Assembly: GCF_017813355.1 (NCBI RefSeq)
Contig: NZ_JAGIYZ010000003.1
Coordinates: forward strand, 186,001 to 250,000
Length of the DNA stretch: 64,000 bases
Origin: Roseomonas nitratireducens
GTDB taxonomy: Bacteria; Pseudomonadota; Alphaproteobacteria; Acetobacterales; Acetobacteraceae
Reading direction: 5' to 3'
A program made the position numbers and the translations under genes. Under the pieces are notes generated by a model. That model saw only the letters and a program-made list of their open reading frames with translations, had not been told where the DNA came from and ran no database searches. Positions 8,209 to 19,224 of the stretch are shown here, piece by piece (the stretch's first letter is position 1; the number at the start of each line of letters is the position of its first letter).

Positions 8209-8237
8209 CTCGCAGGACGGGTGTCCGGGAGGGCCGC

Positions 8238-8654
8238 ATGAACGGAAGCAGCTACCGGATCGCCTTCGAACGACTGAAGGCTGGCCTGATCCGCGCCGAG
8301 GAAGGGCGCGAGGTCGAACCGCTGGAACGCGCCCGCGCCGAGATGGACGCCTTCGTCGCCAGCCTGCTGGTCGATCCGCGCCGCCTGCGCGCGCTCGCCG
8401 CGTCGAGCCCCGGCGCGGCGGCCGAGGTGCAGCGCCGCGGCGCGGAGATCGACATCCCGCGCATGGTGCTCGACCCGGTCCATGACCCGTCCTTCGCGCG
8501 GCTCTGGGTCGCGACGCTGTCCGACGCCCAGCTGGCGATGCTGCAGCGGGTGATGGGCGACGAGGCGGCGCGGCGGCGGGAGGATTCGATGCCGGCGCAG
8601 CTCTATCCGCCCCGGCGCCGCGCGCTGGCGGCCGCGCCGCGCTGGCACGCCTGA
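8238..8654 (+). CDS. Conserved-looking soluble protein of unknown function, behind a PpsR box
   Basis: A 138-residue, charged, largely helical protein (for example RIAFERLKAGLIRAEEGREV and ARLWVATLSDAQLAMLQRVM), without signal peptide, membrane segment or Cys motif. I recognise no family. The ATG is preceded by GGGAGGG with good spacing. The TGT-N12-ACA operator 30 bp upstream and its place at the edge of the photosynthesis cluster suggest that it belongs to the photosynthesis regulon. Its C-terminus is Arg/Pro/Ala-rich. Confidence 0.65.
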   Translation: MNGSSYRIAFERLKAGLIRAEEGREVEPLERARAEMDAFVASLLVDPRRLRALAASSPGAAAEVQRRGAEIDIPRMVLDPVHDPSFARLWVATLSDAQLAMLQRVMGDEAARRREDSMPAQLYPPRRRALAAAPRWHA

Positions 8655-8678
8655 GCGCGGCCGGCACGCGGCCCTTCG

Positions 8679-8700
8679 CCCCGGCGCCCGCGCGCCGGGG
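8679..8700. terminator. Stem-loop between convergent genes
   Basis: CCCCGGCGC, loop CCGC, GCGCCGGGG: a perfect 9-bp stem in the 54-bp gap between the 138-residue gene and hemC. There is no T-run, so it is only a possible terminator. Confidence 0.4.
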
Positions 8701-8708
8701 CATCTCCT

Positions 8709-9680
8709 TCAGGTGAGGATGTCGGCCGGGCAGGCGCGCCGGATGCGCGCGCCGAGGTCCCGCCCGATCTGCACCGCGTCCGCGACCGGGCCGGCGACGC
8801 GGTGGCGCATCAGGAAGCTGCCATCCGCCCGCGCGGCGAGCCCCGTCAGGTAGAGCTGCCCGTCCATCAGAACGCGGGCATGGCCGCCGATCGGCGTGCG
8901 GCAGGATCCGTCGAGCGCGCCGAGCAGGGCGCGTTCGGCATCGGCGATCGCGCGCGCCTCGGGGCATTCGATGGCGCGCAGCAGGTCGATCAGCGCCGAA
9001 TCCTCAGCCCGCACCGTCACGCCGACGATGCCCTGGCCGGCGGCGGGGACCATCTCCTCCGCCTCGAGCACCACGCCGGCGAGATGGCCGAGGCCGAGGC
9101 GCTTGAGCCCCGCGAGGGCGAGCATGGTCGCGTCGAACTCCCCGGATTCCAGGCGCTTCAGCCGCGTCTGGACGTTGCCGCGGATCGCCTCCACGCGCAG
9201 GTCCGGGCGGGCATGGAGCAGCTGCGCCTGGCGACGGACGGAGGACGTGCCGACCAGCGCGCCGATCGGCAGCGCGGCGAGCGGATTGCCGGCCACCGGC
9301 GCGCCGCAGCGCGGGCCGAGCACGATGGCGTCGCGCGGATCCTCCCGCTTCAGCACGCAGGCGAGCACGATGCCGGCGGGCAGTTCCGTCTCGAGGTCCT
9401 TGAGCGAATGCACCGCGAAGTCGACGCGGCCGTCGAGCAGCGCCTCGTGGATCTCCTTGGCGAAAAGCCCCTTGCCGCCGATCTCGGCGAGGCGCCGGTC
9501 TAGGATGCGGTCGCCGGCGGTCGACAGCGCGCATTCCTCGAAGAAGGTGTCGCCGCGCAGCATCGGGCAGAAGGTGCCGACGACGCCGAGGAAGTGCCGC
9601 GCCTGCCACAGCGCGAGCGGGGAGGCGCGGGTGCCGATGCGCAGCGGCACGGGATGGGCGCGCAGGGCGGTCTCGCTCAT
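8709..9680 (-). CDS. hemC: Porphobilinogen deaminase (hydroxymethylbilane synthase)
   Basis: A 323-residue enzyme that polymerises four porphobilinogen units into hydroxymethylbilane, in the common tetrapyrrole route to heme and bacteriochlorophyll. Motifs visible: RIGTRASPLALWQA at the N-terminus, VDFAVHSLKDLETELP, GTSSVRRQAQLLHARPDL, IRGNVQTRLKRL, and the dipyrromethane-cofactor Cys in LDGSCRTPIGGHA. The length is normal. Its ATG overlaps the bchP stop (ATGA), so it is translationally coupled as the last gene of the ppsR-bchG-bchP strand. Location within the photosynthesis cluster suggests matching of tetrapyrrole supply to pigment demand. Confidence 0.95.
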   Translation of the reverse strand: MSETALRAHPVPLRIGTRASPLALWQARHFLGVVGTFCPMLRGDTFFEECALSTAGDRILDRRLAEIGGKGLFAKEIHEALLDGRVDFAVHSLKDLETELPAGIVLACVLKREDPRDAIVLGPRCGAPVAGNPLAALPIGALVGTSSVRRQAQLLHARPDLRVEAIRGNVQTRLKRLESGEFDATMLALAGLKRLGLGHLAGVVLEAEEMVPAAGQGIVGVTVRAEDSALIDLLRAIECPEARAIADAERALLGALDGSCRTPIGGHARVLMDGQLYLTGLAARADGSFLMRHRVAGPVADAVQIGRDLGARIRRACPADILT

Positions 9681-10864
9681 GCCCGGGCGAAGCCCATCAG
9701 GTGGGCGAGGTCCTTGAAGAAGATGCGGACATGCGCGAGCGGGTCGCGCCGCACCAGTTCCTTGTTCATGTAGGATTCCCAGGTGAGGCGCTGCACGTCG
9801 CGGTCGGCGCAGATCTTGACGAATTTCTCCCGCCGCTTTTCCGACGAGTACCAGAAGTACTGCATGATCCCGAGCACCATGAAGACGGTGCCGTGGCCCT
9901 TCATGAAGCGCTTGCGCGCGAGCTTCAGCGCGCGCGCATCGCCGGTGGCAAGGCAGGCCTCGCAGGCTTCGGCGGCAAGCCTCCCGCCGAGCATGGCGTA
10001 GTAGATCCCTTCGCCCGAGGCCGGCGCGACGACGCCCGCCGCATCGCCCGCGAGCAGCACGTCGCGGCCATTGTCCCAGCGCTTGGCCGGCTTCATCGGG
10101 ATGGGCGCGCCTTCGTGGCGCAGCGTGCGCGCGCCGTCGAGCCCCGTTGCCTTGCGGAGTTCCGCGATCGACCCGCGCAGCGCGAAGCCCTTCTGCGCGG
10201 ACCCCGTGCCGATGCTCGCCGTCGTGCCGTGCGGGAAGATCCAGGAATAGAAGTCGGGCGAATGCTTGCCCTGGTAGAAGACGTCGCAGCGCTTGGGGTC
10301 GTAGGCGTCGGACGGCGCGGGCGCCTCGATGATCTCGTGATAGGCGAAGACGAAGGGGATCTTCGCCGCCGCCGGCACTTCCTGCTTGGCGACGCGCGAG
10401 CGCGCGCCATCCGCGCCGATGACGAGGCGCGTGGCGAGGCGCTGCTCCCGCCCTTCCTTGTCCTCGAACACCACAATCGCCTGGCCGTCGGCGTCGCGCT
10501 CGATCCGGTCGAAGGTGCCGGTGAAGCGGGTCGCGCCGGCATGGCTGGCGCGCGTGCGGAGGAACTCGTCGAAGTGTTCGCGGTCGACCATGGCGACGTA
10601 GCCATTGCCGTCGATCGGCATGTCCACGGTCCTGGACGAGGGCGCGATCATCCGCGCGCTGTTCACCCGCGCGCAGATGATGTGGTCGGGGATGTCGAAG
10701 TCGCGCACCAGGCGCGGCGGTATGGCGCCGCCGCAGGGCTTGATGCGCCCCGCCTTGTCGAGCAGCGCGACGCGCCGGCCGGCGCGGGCGAGGTCCTCGG
10801 CGGCCGTCGCGCCGGACGGCCCGCCGCCCACCACCACGACATCGAAGCGTTCCTGGGCTTGCAT
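9677..10864 (-). CDS. bchP: Geranylgeranyl bacteriochlorophyll reductase
   Basis: A 395-residue FAD enzyme that reduces the geranylgeranyl tail of bacteriochlorophyll to phytyl with NADPH. The N-terminus has the FAD motif VVVVGGGPSGATAAEDLARAG; IKPCGGAIPPRL, VIGADGARSRVAK and DVLLAGDAAGVVAPASGEGIYYAM are hallmarks of the ChlP/BchP group. I chose the ATG at 10864 because AGGAGG lies 6 nt upstream; a start at 10882 would place that site inside the gene. It follows the PucC-family gene closely and overlaps hemC. Confidence 0.95.
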   Translation of the reverse strand: MQAQERFDVVVVGGGPSGATAAEDLARAGRRVALLDKAGRIKPCGGAIPPRLVRDFDIPDHIICARVNSARMIAPSSRTVDMPIDGNGYVAMVDREHFDEFLRTRASHAGATRFTGTFDRIERDADGQAIVVFEDKEGREQRLATRLVIGADGARSRVAKQEVPAAAKIPFVFAYHEIIEAPAPSDAYDPKRCDVFYQGKHSPDFYSWIFPHGTTASIGTGSAQKGFALRGSIAELRKATGLDGARTLRHEGAPIPMKPAKRWDNGRDVLLAGDAAGVVAPASGEGIYYAMLGGRLAAEACEACLATGDARALKLARKRFMKGHGTVFMVLGIMQYFWYSSEKRREKFVKICADRDVQRLTWESYMNKELVRRDPLAHVRIFFKDLAHLMGFARA

Positions 10865-10878
10865 GCGGGCCTCCTGGC

Positions 10879-12192
10879 TCATTCGGCGGGCACCATCGGC
10901 CCGTAGCCGCGGCTGCGGCGCGCGCCGCCGATCCGCGCGGCGAGCATCGCCGCGACGACGAAGATCAGCGCATCGACGATGAAGACGACGGCGTAGGCGA
11001 CATGCGGCGCACCGAGGGCGATGCGCGCGACATCGACCGCCGCAGCGCCGGCGAGCCCGCCGATGCCGAAGGCGACGGCCTGCGCCGCGCCCCACATGCC
11101 CATGCGGGTGCCCTCGCGCTTTTCCTGGCCTTCGCCCACCATCTTCATCATCGAGGCGATGGCGGCCGCGGCGAAGGTGCCGTTGCCGACGCCCAGCGCG
11201 AAGAAGACGGTGGCCAGCGGGAAGGCGTCGCCCATCAGGGGGCTGGTCGCGAGCAGCAGCATCGTCGCCGCGGCGAACAGGCAGCCGCCGATCGTCCAGC
11301 CCTTCAGCGTATGCGCGTAGCGCCCGCCGAAGGCGCTGCCGACGACCGCGACCAGCACCATCCCCGCCAGCGTGCCGCCGTTCTGCAGGGAGGAGAGTTG
11401 CGTGCTCTCCCCCAGCGAGCGGCCGAAGACGCTGCCGGCGAAGGGTTCGAGGATCAGGTCCTGCGCGCTGTAGGCGAGCATGGAGAGGAAGATGAAAAGG
11501 GTGAAGCGCCGTGCTTCCGGTTCCGCCCAGACATCCGCGATGGCGCGGCGGAAGGGCGCCTTCGCGGCGGGCGCGGCGGTGTCGCGGGCGGGGGAGGGTC
11601 CTTCGATCCCCAGCACGCCAATGGTCGCGACCACCATGGCGATGAGCGAGACGCCGGCCGAGACCGCGACCAGGCGCTCGGGCGAATAGGGGTCGAGCAG
11701 CCGCCCGCCGATCGCCGTCGTCAGGATGAAGCCGGCGATCATCATGATCCAGACGATCGAGGCCGCCGCCGCGCGGCGCTTCTCGTCCACCCGTGCCGCG
11801 AGCAGCACCAGCAGCGAGGTGCCGGCCGCGCCGACGCCCAGGCCGATCATCAGGAAGGCCAGCACGGCGAGCGTGACGCCCGGCCAGAAGGCGCTGCCCA
11901 TCAGCGCCGTCGCCGCGGCGGCCAGCACGCCGCCCAGGGCGAGGACCGCCATGCCGCCCAGGATCCAGGGCGTGCGCCGCCCGCCCATGTCCGACCCGTA
12001 GCCCCAGCGCGGGCGCAGCATCTGCAGCGCGTAGTGGATTCCCACCAGCAGGCCGGGCAGCGTGGCGGGCAGGGCGAGTTCGACGACCATGACGCGGTTC
12101 AGCGCCGAGGTCGTCAGCACCACGATGGCGCCGAGCGCCGTCTGCACGAGACCGAGCCGCAGGATTCCGGGCCAGCCGAGCGGGGCGCGCAT
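10879..12192 (-). CDS. PucC-family MFS protein between bchG and bchP (Orf428-like)
   Basis: A 437-residue protein with about 12 membrane segments from the PucC/LhaA family, which assists light-harvesting complex assembly or pigment handling. The first helix carries LNRVMVVELALPATLPGLLVG, a family signature also seen in the LhaA protein of this cluster. The position bchG - this gene - bchP is conserved in many purple bacteria (called orf428 or bch2). Its start overlaps the bchG stop (ATGA at 12192) and its stop abuts the bchP leader. It differs clearly from the second PucC-family protein at 24456-25886. Confidence 0.9.
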   Translation of the reverse strand: MRAPLGWPGILRLGLVQTALGAIVVLTTSALNRVMVVELALPATLPGLLVGIHYALQMLRPRWGYGSDMGGRRTPWILGGMAVLALGGVLAAAATALMGSAFWPGVTLAVLAFLMIGLGVGAAGTSLLVLLAARVDEKRRAAAASIVWIMMIAGFILTTAIGGRLLDPYSPERLVAVSAGVSLIAMVVATIGVLGIEGPSPARDTAAPAAKAPFRRAIADVWAEPEARRFTLFIFLSMLAYSAQDLILEPFAGSVFGRSLGESTQLSSLQNGGTLAGMVLVAVVGSAFGGRYAHTLKGWTIGGCLFAAATMLLLATSPLMGDAFPLATVFFALGVGNGTFAAAAIASMMKMVGEGQEKREGTRMGMWGAAQAVAFGIGGLAGAAAVDVARIALGAPHVAYAVVFIVDALIFVVAAMLAARIGGARRSRGYGPMVPAE

Positions 12193-13115
12193 CAGAACCC
12201 CGCCCCCGCCCGCAGCGCGAAGCCGCAGGTCAGCATCCCCAGGACGAATTGCAGCACGCCCGTGCCGTTGTACCAGGGGGCGAGCTTCTTCGGATCGGTC
12301 AGCATCCGCGCCATGGCCCAGCCCTGGCCGGCCAGCAGCAGCGCGACCAGCGCGGCATGGACCGGCGCGCCCATCGCCAGCAGCAGGACCACGACGACGG
12401 CCTGCGGCACCGCCATGAACCAGCAGGCGACGCGCGCGGCGCGCTCGGGGCCGAGCTGGACGGGCAGGGAGCGGATGCCGATCCGCCGGTCGCCCTCGAT
12501 CGCCTTGAAGTCGTTGAGCGTCATGATGCCATGCGCGCCGAGGCCGTAGAGCGTCGCGATGACCAGCACCTCGGCGCTGGGCGCGGCGGCGGACAGCACG
12601 GCGGCCGCGGTGATCCAGGGCAGGCTTTCATAGGCGAGGCCGCAGGCGAGGTTGCCCCACCAGCCATTCGCCTTGAGCCGCAGCGGCGGCGCCGAATAGG
12701 CCCAGGCCAGCGCCACGCCGAGCAGCGTCGCGAGGAAGCCCCACAGGCCGAGCATGCCCCCCCAGGCGAGCGACACGCCGGTCCAGCACACCGCGACATA
12801 CAGCCCCCAGCGCCCGGGCATGCGGCCCGAGGGGATCGGCCTGTGCGGCTCGTTGATCGCGTCCACATGGCGGTCGAACCAGTCGTTCACCGCCTGGCTC
12901 ATGCCGCAGACCAGCGGGCCCGCGAGCAGGATGCCGGCCAGCACGAGGTACCAGCGTTCCAGCAGCGGCGCGCCGGAGGACACGGCCCCGCACATGAACG
13001 CCCACATCGGCGGGAACCATGTGATCGGCTTGAGCAGTTCCAGCACGACGGCCGGGGCAGGGCGCGTGCGGGCCGCCCGGCCAGGCGGGGCGGAGATGTC
13101 AGCCTGGCCGGACAT
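12192..13115 (-). CDS. bchG: Bacteriochlorophyll synthase (geranylgeranyl/phytyl transferase)
   Basis: A 307-residue UbiA-family membrane prenyltransferase that esterifies bacteriochlorophyllide a with geranylgeranyl diphosphate. It has about eight to nine helices and both Asp-rich motifs, NDWFDRHVDAINEPHRPIP (about 77-95) and NDFKAIEGDRRIGI (about 202-215). LKPITWFPPMWAFMCGAVSSG near the N-terminus is typical of BchG rather than other UbiA proteins. It starts 9 nt after the ppsR stop and overlaps the next gene. Confidence 0.95.
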   Translation of the reverse strand: MSGQADISAPPGRAARTRPAPAVVLELLKPITWFPPMWAFMCGAVSSGAPLLERWYLVLAGILLAGPLVCGMSQAVNDWFDRHVDAINEPHRPIPSGRMPGRWGLYVAVCWTGVSLAWGGMLGLWGFLATLLGVALAWAYSAPPLRLKANGWWGNLACGLAYESLPWITAAAVLSAAAPSAEVLVIATLYGLGAHGIMTLNDFKAIEGDRRIGIRSLPVQLGPERAARVACWFMAVPQAVVVVLLLAMGAPVHAALVALLLAGQGWAMARMLTDPKKLAPWYNGTGVLQFVLGMLTCGFALRAGAGF

Positions 13116-13123
13116 GTCGCATC

Positions 13124-14557
13124 CTATCCGGCCTCACCCGGCTCCGCGCCGAGATCGCCGAGCCCGTAGCGCCGCAGCTTCACATAGAGGCTCTGGCGCG
13201 AGAGCCCGAGCATCTCGGCGGCCGAGGCGCGGTTGTCGCCCGAGAGTTCGAGCGCGGCCTCGATGCACAGGCGCTCGATCGCATCCGTCGCTTCCCGCAC
13301 CAGGTCCTTCAGCGGGACGCGGCCGATCAGTTCGGTCAGCTGCTCGACCGACCGGGTGGGGCGGAAGCCCGCGCCCTGGGCGGGGCGGATGCGCGCGCCG
13401 ACGTCGCGCATGGCGAAGCCGAAGCAGGCCTTGCCGCCGTTCATGACGGTGACGGCGGAGATCTCGACCTCGGTCCGCAGGCCATGCTCCCCGCGCAGGG
13501 TGGAGGTGTAGAGTCGCACGGAGCCGCGGTTGCGCAGGTGGCTGAACAGCACCTCTGCCTCGACATCCTGCACGCCGAGCCAGCGGTCGAGCGGTTCCCC
13601 GCGCACCTGGTCCTCGCCCGGCGCCTCGATCATCTCGATGAAGGCGGCGTTGGCGGTCAGCACCCGGCCGTCCGGCCCGGTGACGACGAAGGCATCGGGC
13701 ACCTGCTCGACCAGCTTGAGAAGCTTCGACTTGGCCGGCGGCAGCGCGACGGCGCCCGAATCGGGGGCGCTGATGCGCAGCAGGAACAGCAGCGCGCCTT
13801 CCTGGCGGAAGGTGGAGGCCGAGACGGTGACCTCGCTGCCATCCTCGGCGAGCCGCGCGCGGACGTCGTCGCCGCGGCCCGCGGCGCGGACCGAGGCGAG
13901 CAGCGCCTGGACGGCGGCGCGCGATTCGCCGGCGAAGGCCTCGGCGACCGGGCGGCCGACGGAACGGCGCTGGTCCTTGCCGAACAGGCGCATCGCGGCG
14001 GGGTTGGCTTCCGTCACGCGCTGCGTCGTGCCGTCCAGCACCATCACCGGGTCGGGCGACATCTGGAACAGCAGGCGGTAGCGCGTCTCGGCCTGGCGGA
14101 GTCGCGAATAGTCGCGCTCCATCGATTGCTGAACCTCGACCAGCCGCTGCTGGAGCCGCGAGACGGGGCGGAGGTCGCGTCCGAAGACGACGATGCGCCC
14201 GGCCTTCCCGATCGGCGCGGTGGTGTAGAGAATCGGGATCGAGGCGCCTTCGGCCGAGACCTGGTTCACGTGACGCCAGCGCCCACCCTTGGCGCCCTCG
14301 CCGCGCGAGAGTTCCTCGACCTTCGGGCGGCTGTCCCGGGCGACGGTCTCGAGCCATGGCTGGCCGAGCCAGCTGCCATGGGCCGCGAATTCCCGGGCGA
14401 GCTCCTCATTGCTGAAGGCCACGTCGCGGATCACGCCCTTGTCGTCGAGGATGAGCGCGACGTCCGCGGCTGCGCTGATGAGCGCGGCCGCGGCATCCGC
14501 GTCCAAATCCCCGACGGTCTTGCGTGGCGTGCTGAACGACTTCACCGGATGCTCCAC
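13124..14557 (-). CDS. ppsR: Photosynthesis repressor PpsR/CrtJ
   Basis: A 477-residue DNA-binding repressor of photosynthesis genes under oxygen. The N-terminal region and two PAS domains (about 150-265 with YRLLFQMSPDPVMVLD; about 275-390 with LVEQVPDAFVVTGPDGRVLTANAAF) are followed by a Fis-type helix-turn-helix (DNRASAAEMLGLSRQSLYVKLRRYGL, about 441-466). The Cys just before the HTH (about residue 431, IERLCIEAALEL) corresponds to the redox Cys of PpsR/CrtJ. The only other Cys is near 378; none is seen near 250 where Rhodobacter proteins carry the second. GGTGGAG precedes the ATG. It lies between aerR and bchG. Confidence 0.95.
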   Translation of the reverse strand: MEHPVKSFSTPRKTVGDLDADAAAALISAAADVALILDDKGVIRDVAFSNEELAREFAAHGSWLGQPWLETVARDSRPKVEELSRGEGAKGGRWRHVNQVSAEGASIPILYTTAPIGKAGRIVVFGRDLRPVSRLQQRLVEVQQSMERDYSRLRQAETRYRLLFQMSPDPVMVLDGTTQRVTEANPAAMRLFGKDQRRSVGRPVAEAFAGESRAAVQALLASVRAAGRGDDVRARLAEDGSEVTVSASTFRQEGALLFLLRISAPDSGAVALPPAKSKLLKLVEQVPDAFVVTGPDGRVLTANAAFIEMIEAPGEDQVRGEPLDRWLGVQDVEAEVLFSHLRNRGSVRLYTSTLRGEHGLRTEVEISAVTVMNGGKACFGFAMRDVGARIRPAQGAGFRPTRSVEQLTELIGRVPLKDLVREATDAIERLCIEAALELSGDNRASAAEMLGLSRQSLYVKLRRYGLGDLGAEPGEAG

Positions 14558-14673
14558 CTTGGACTTCCGTATGCCTCCGTCTGTCTTCGATGGGATGCCC
14601 CGTCAATGACGAGGCAAGACCAAATTGTGTTTCGATTCATGTACTTGCGAATCCTGGCCAGCCTCCGCCGGCG

Positions 14674-15588
14674 TCAGACGGTCCTTCCGAGAAGGGCCAG
14701 CATGGTTTCCGCCTGCAGGGTCGCCTGCCGGCCATCCGCGGCCGTCGCGTCGGCGCCGACGAGGGCCACGAGGTCCGGGCGGTCGATGAAGATGGGGCCA
14801 CCGACGAGCACGCCGAGTCCCGTGTTGCGGGAGGCGCGGCGGACGTCGCGGATGAGGAGCGCGAGCGCGCTGAGATGGTCCTCGCAGGCAAGCGAGAATC
14901 CGGCGATGCCGAACCAGACGCGGTGCACGGCCTCGAGGATCTCGGCCCGTTCTGAACCCGCGCCCGACCAGACGTCCCAGCCCGCGCCGCGGAAGAACTG
15001 CTCGACGACGAGGATGCCGAAGCTGTGCTGTTCCCCCGGCGCGGGGGCGAGCAGGACGCGGCGGTCGGGCTCGGCCCGCGGGCCGCGGACGGTGAAGGCC
15101 GGGCTGTACTCGCGCACCACTTGGTGCAGGCAGGACAGGCCGATCGTCACCGTCGTGAAGTCGCAGAGATCCTCCTCCCACATCACGCCGAGGCGGCGCG
15201 CGGCGGGGGCGAGAAGGTCGAGATAGAGCCGATCGAGTTGCATCCCGCGGCCGCGCAGCCCCTCGAGGTAGGAGATCGCGCCCTGCAGGTCGGCGCGCGA
15301 GGCGAGTCCCACCAGGGTCTCGATCTCGGCCGGCCCGGGCGCCGAGATCGCCGGCCCGTCGATATAGGCCGCCGGGGCGATGTCCCGATGGGCGAGCAGC
15401 AGGCGCGGGATGATGTCGCTCTCGAGCGTGCGGGCGAGGATGGTGATGCGGTTGCGCCGGCGCCCCTGGATGGAGCGCGGCGCCACGCGGGCAGGCGCGT
15501 CCGTCGAAGGGCCGACGCCCTCGGCGTCCGGTCCGCTCGCTTCAGCCTCGGCGCTGCGCTCGTGACCCGTCATCGGCTTCACGACCAT
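14674..15588 (-). CDS. aerR: AerR/PpaA cobalamin-binding antirepressor of PpsR
   Basis: A 304-residue SCHIC/B12-binding protein. Residues from about 75 onward hold the helical cap (AEIETLVGLASRADLQGAISYLEGL, LYLDLLAPAARRLGVMWEED) and then a B12-binding Rossmann domain with PGEQHSFGILVVEQFFR, where the His matches the cobalamin-contact His of AerR, and LGVLVGGPIFIDRPDLVALVGAD. Known AerR/PpaA proteins bind B12 in the light and relieve PpsR/CrtJ repression. I chose the ATG at 15588 (GGGAGAGGACC just upstream) over the longer frame from 15636, which would overlap the operator. The 116-bp gap to ppsR (14558-14673) holds no clear box. Confidence 0.9.
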   Translation of the reverse strand: MVVKPMTGHERSAEAEASGPDAEGVGPSTDAPARVAPRSIQGRRRNRITILARTLESDIIPRLLLAHRDIAPAAYIDGPAISAPGPAEIETLVGLASRADLQGAISYLEGLRGRGMQLDRLYLDLLAPAARRLGVMWEEDLCDFTTVTIGLSCLHQVVREYSPAFTVRGPRAEPDRRVLLAPAPGEQHSFGILVVEQFFRGAGWDVWSGAGSERAEILEAVHRVWFGIAGFSLACEDHLSALALLIRDVRRASRNTGLGVLVGGPIFIDRPDLVALVGADATAADGRQATLQAETMLALLGRTV

Positions 15589-15630
15589 GGTCCTCTCCCG
15601 CCCTCGGACTTCATTCCTTGCGCCGCCGAA

Positions 15631-15664
15631 TGTCAAGCGCCCAATACGTCAATCTCGCTTGACA
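15631..15664. promoter_or_regulatory. Divergent aerR/bchF operator-promoter: overlapping PpsR-like boxes with outward TTGACA
   Basis: TGTCAAGCG, 16 nt, CGCTTGACA form an inverted repeat. Read as PpsR sites it contains two boxes sharing 2 bp, TGT-N12-ACG (15631-15648) and CGT-N12-ACA (15647-15664). The repeat supplies a TTGACA -35 hexamer pointing to aerR on the minus strand and to bchF on the plus strand. A poor -10-like TCTAG lies about 17 nt after the plus hexamer. A further palindrome, TGTCG-GACA-CGACA, lies at 15731-15744 in the bchF leader. Confidence 0.6.
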
Positions 15665-15721
15665 CTCGTGGCGACTGACTTCTAGCCTCCATCACGCTTC
15701 GAAACGCCGAGGGAGGGCGGA

Positions 15722-15842
15722 ATGACGGGCTGTCGGACACGACACGCAAGGCTCCGGTTCCTCTCCCAGGGCTGGATGCCAATGAGCCGGTTGGTCCGGC
15801 CCACGGAAACAGCCGACGCCTCGGCCTTGGGGAAGTCAAGCA

Positions 15843-15856
<14 letters not shown>
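15722..15856 (+). CDS. Possible 44-codon upstream ORF overlapping the bchF start
   Basis: ATG at 15722 follows a GGAGGGCGG ribosome site and the frame stops at TAA 15854-15856, 14 nt inside bchF in another frame. The peptide is basic in its first half and resembles nothing I know. Its placement in the expected bchF mRNA leader would allow translational coupling or attenuation, but the coding evidence is limited to the ribosome site and the overlap. Confidence 0.3.
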
Positions 15857-17728
<1,872 letters not shown>

Positions 17729-17732
17729 CGCC

Positions 17733-19224
17733 ATGGAACTCGCGGTCTGGACCTATGAGGGACCGCCGCATGTCGGGGCCATGCGCATCGCGACCGCGAT
17801 GAAGGGCGTGCACTACGTGCTGCATGCCCCGCAGGGCGACACCTATGCGGACCTTCTGTTCACGATGATCGAGCGGCGCGCCGCGCGCCCGCCCGTCACC
17901 TACACCACCTTCCAGGCGCGCGACCTCGGCGGGGATACGGCCGAGCTGTTCATGGAGGCCGCGCGCGACGCCTATGCGCGATTCGCGCCGCAGGCGATGC
18001 TGGTCGGCGCCTCCTGCACCGCGGAGCTGATCCAGGACGATCCGGGCGGGCTGGCCCGCACGCTGGGCCTGCCGGTGCCGGTCGTGCCGCTCGAGCTCCC
18101 TTCGTACCAGAAGAAGGAGAACTGGGGCGCGGCCGAGACCTTCTACCGCCTGGTGCGCGCCTTCGCGCAGCCGCGCGCCGCACGGGCGGAAGGGACAGCG
18201 CCGCGGGCGAACATCCTTGGTCCCACGGCGCTCGGCTTCCGTCATCGCGACGACATCATCGAGGTCAAGCGGCTGCTCGCGCTGCTCGGCGTCGAGGTGA
18301 ACGTCGTCGCGCCCGAAGGGGCGACGCCCGCGGATCTCGCCCGGCTGACCGAGGCCGACTTCAACGTGGTGCTCTACCCCGAGACGGCCGGCGTCGCGGC
18401 CGCCTTCCTCCAGCGCCAGTTCGGCATGCCGATGACGCGCATCGTGCCGATCGGCGTCGGCACGACGCGCGACTTCCTGCGGGAGGTCGCGACCCTTGCC
18501 GGCGTCGATGCCGGGCGGGTCGAGGAAGCCTGCCGCCTGCCCTGGTACTCGCGCTCGGTCGACAGCACCTACCTGACCGGCAAGCGCGTCTTCATCTTCG
18601 GCGACGCGACGCATGCCATCGCCGCGGCGCGGGTCGCGGCGGAGGAACTCGGCTTCGCCGTCGTCGGCCTGGGCACCTATTCGCGCGAATTCGCCCGCGA
18701 GGTGCGGGAGGCGGCGAAGGCGCACGGCATCGAGGCGCTGATCACCGACGACTACCTGAAGGTGGAGGAGGCGATCGCCACGCTGCGTCCCGAGCTGGTG
18801 CTGGGCACGCAGATGGAGCGCCACATCGCCAAGCGGCTGGGCATTCCCTGCGCCGTCATCTCCGCGCCGGTCCATGTGCAGGACTTCCCCGCGCGGCACT
18901 CGCCGCAGATGGGGTTCGAGGGCGCGAACGTCCTGTTCGACACCTGGGTCCATCCGCTGATGATGGGGCTCGAGGAACACCTGCTCGGCATGTTCCGCGA
19001 GGATTTCGAGTTCTCCGACGGCGCCGCGCCGTCGCATCTGGGCCATGGCCCGAAGGCCGAGGCGCCGCCCGAGCCGGTCGCGTCCGGCCCCGCCACCTGG
19101 GCGGCCGAGGCCGAGAGCGAGTTGAAGAAGATCCCGTTCTTCGTGCGCGGGAAGGCGCGCCGGAATACCGAGAAGTTCGCCGCCGAACGTGGCCTCGCCA
19201 CCATCACCCTCGAGACGCTCTACG

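Noticed and set aside
14558..14673. Possible PpsR box upstream of ppsR (TGT...ACT)
   Set aside because: Only TGTTTCGATTCATGTACT was found, which fails the ACA half-site; no autoregulation claim is made.
15589..15636. Longer AerR start at 15636
   Set aside because: It would overlap the divergent operator; the ATG at 15588 has a good ribosome site.
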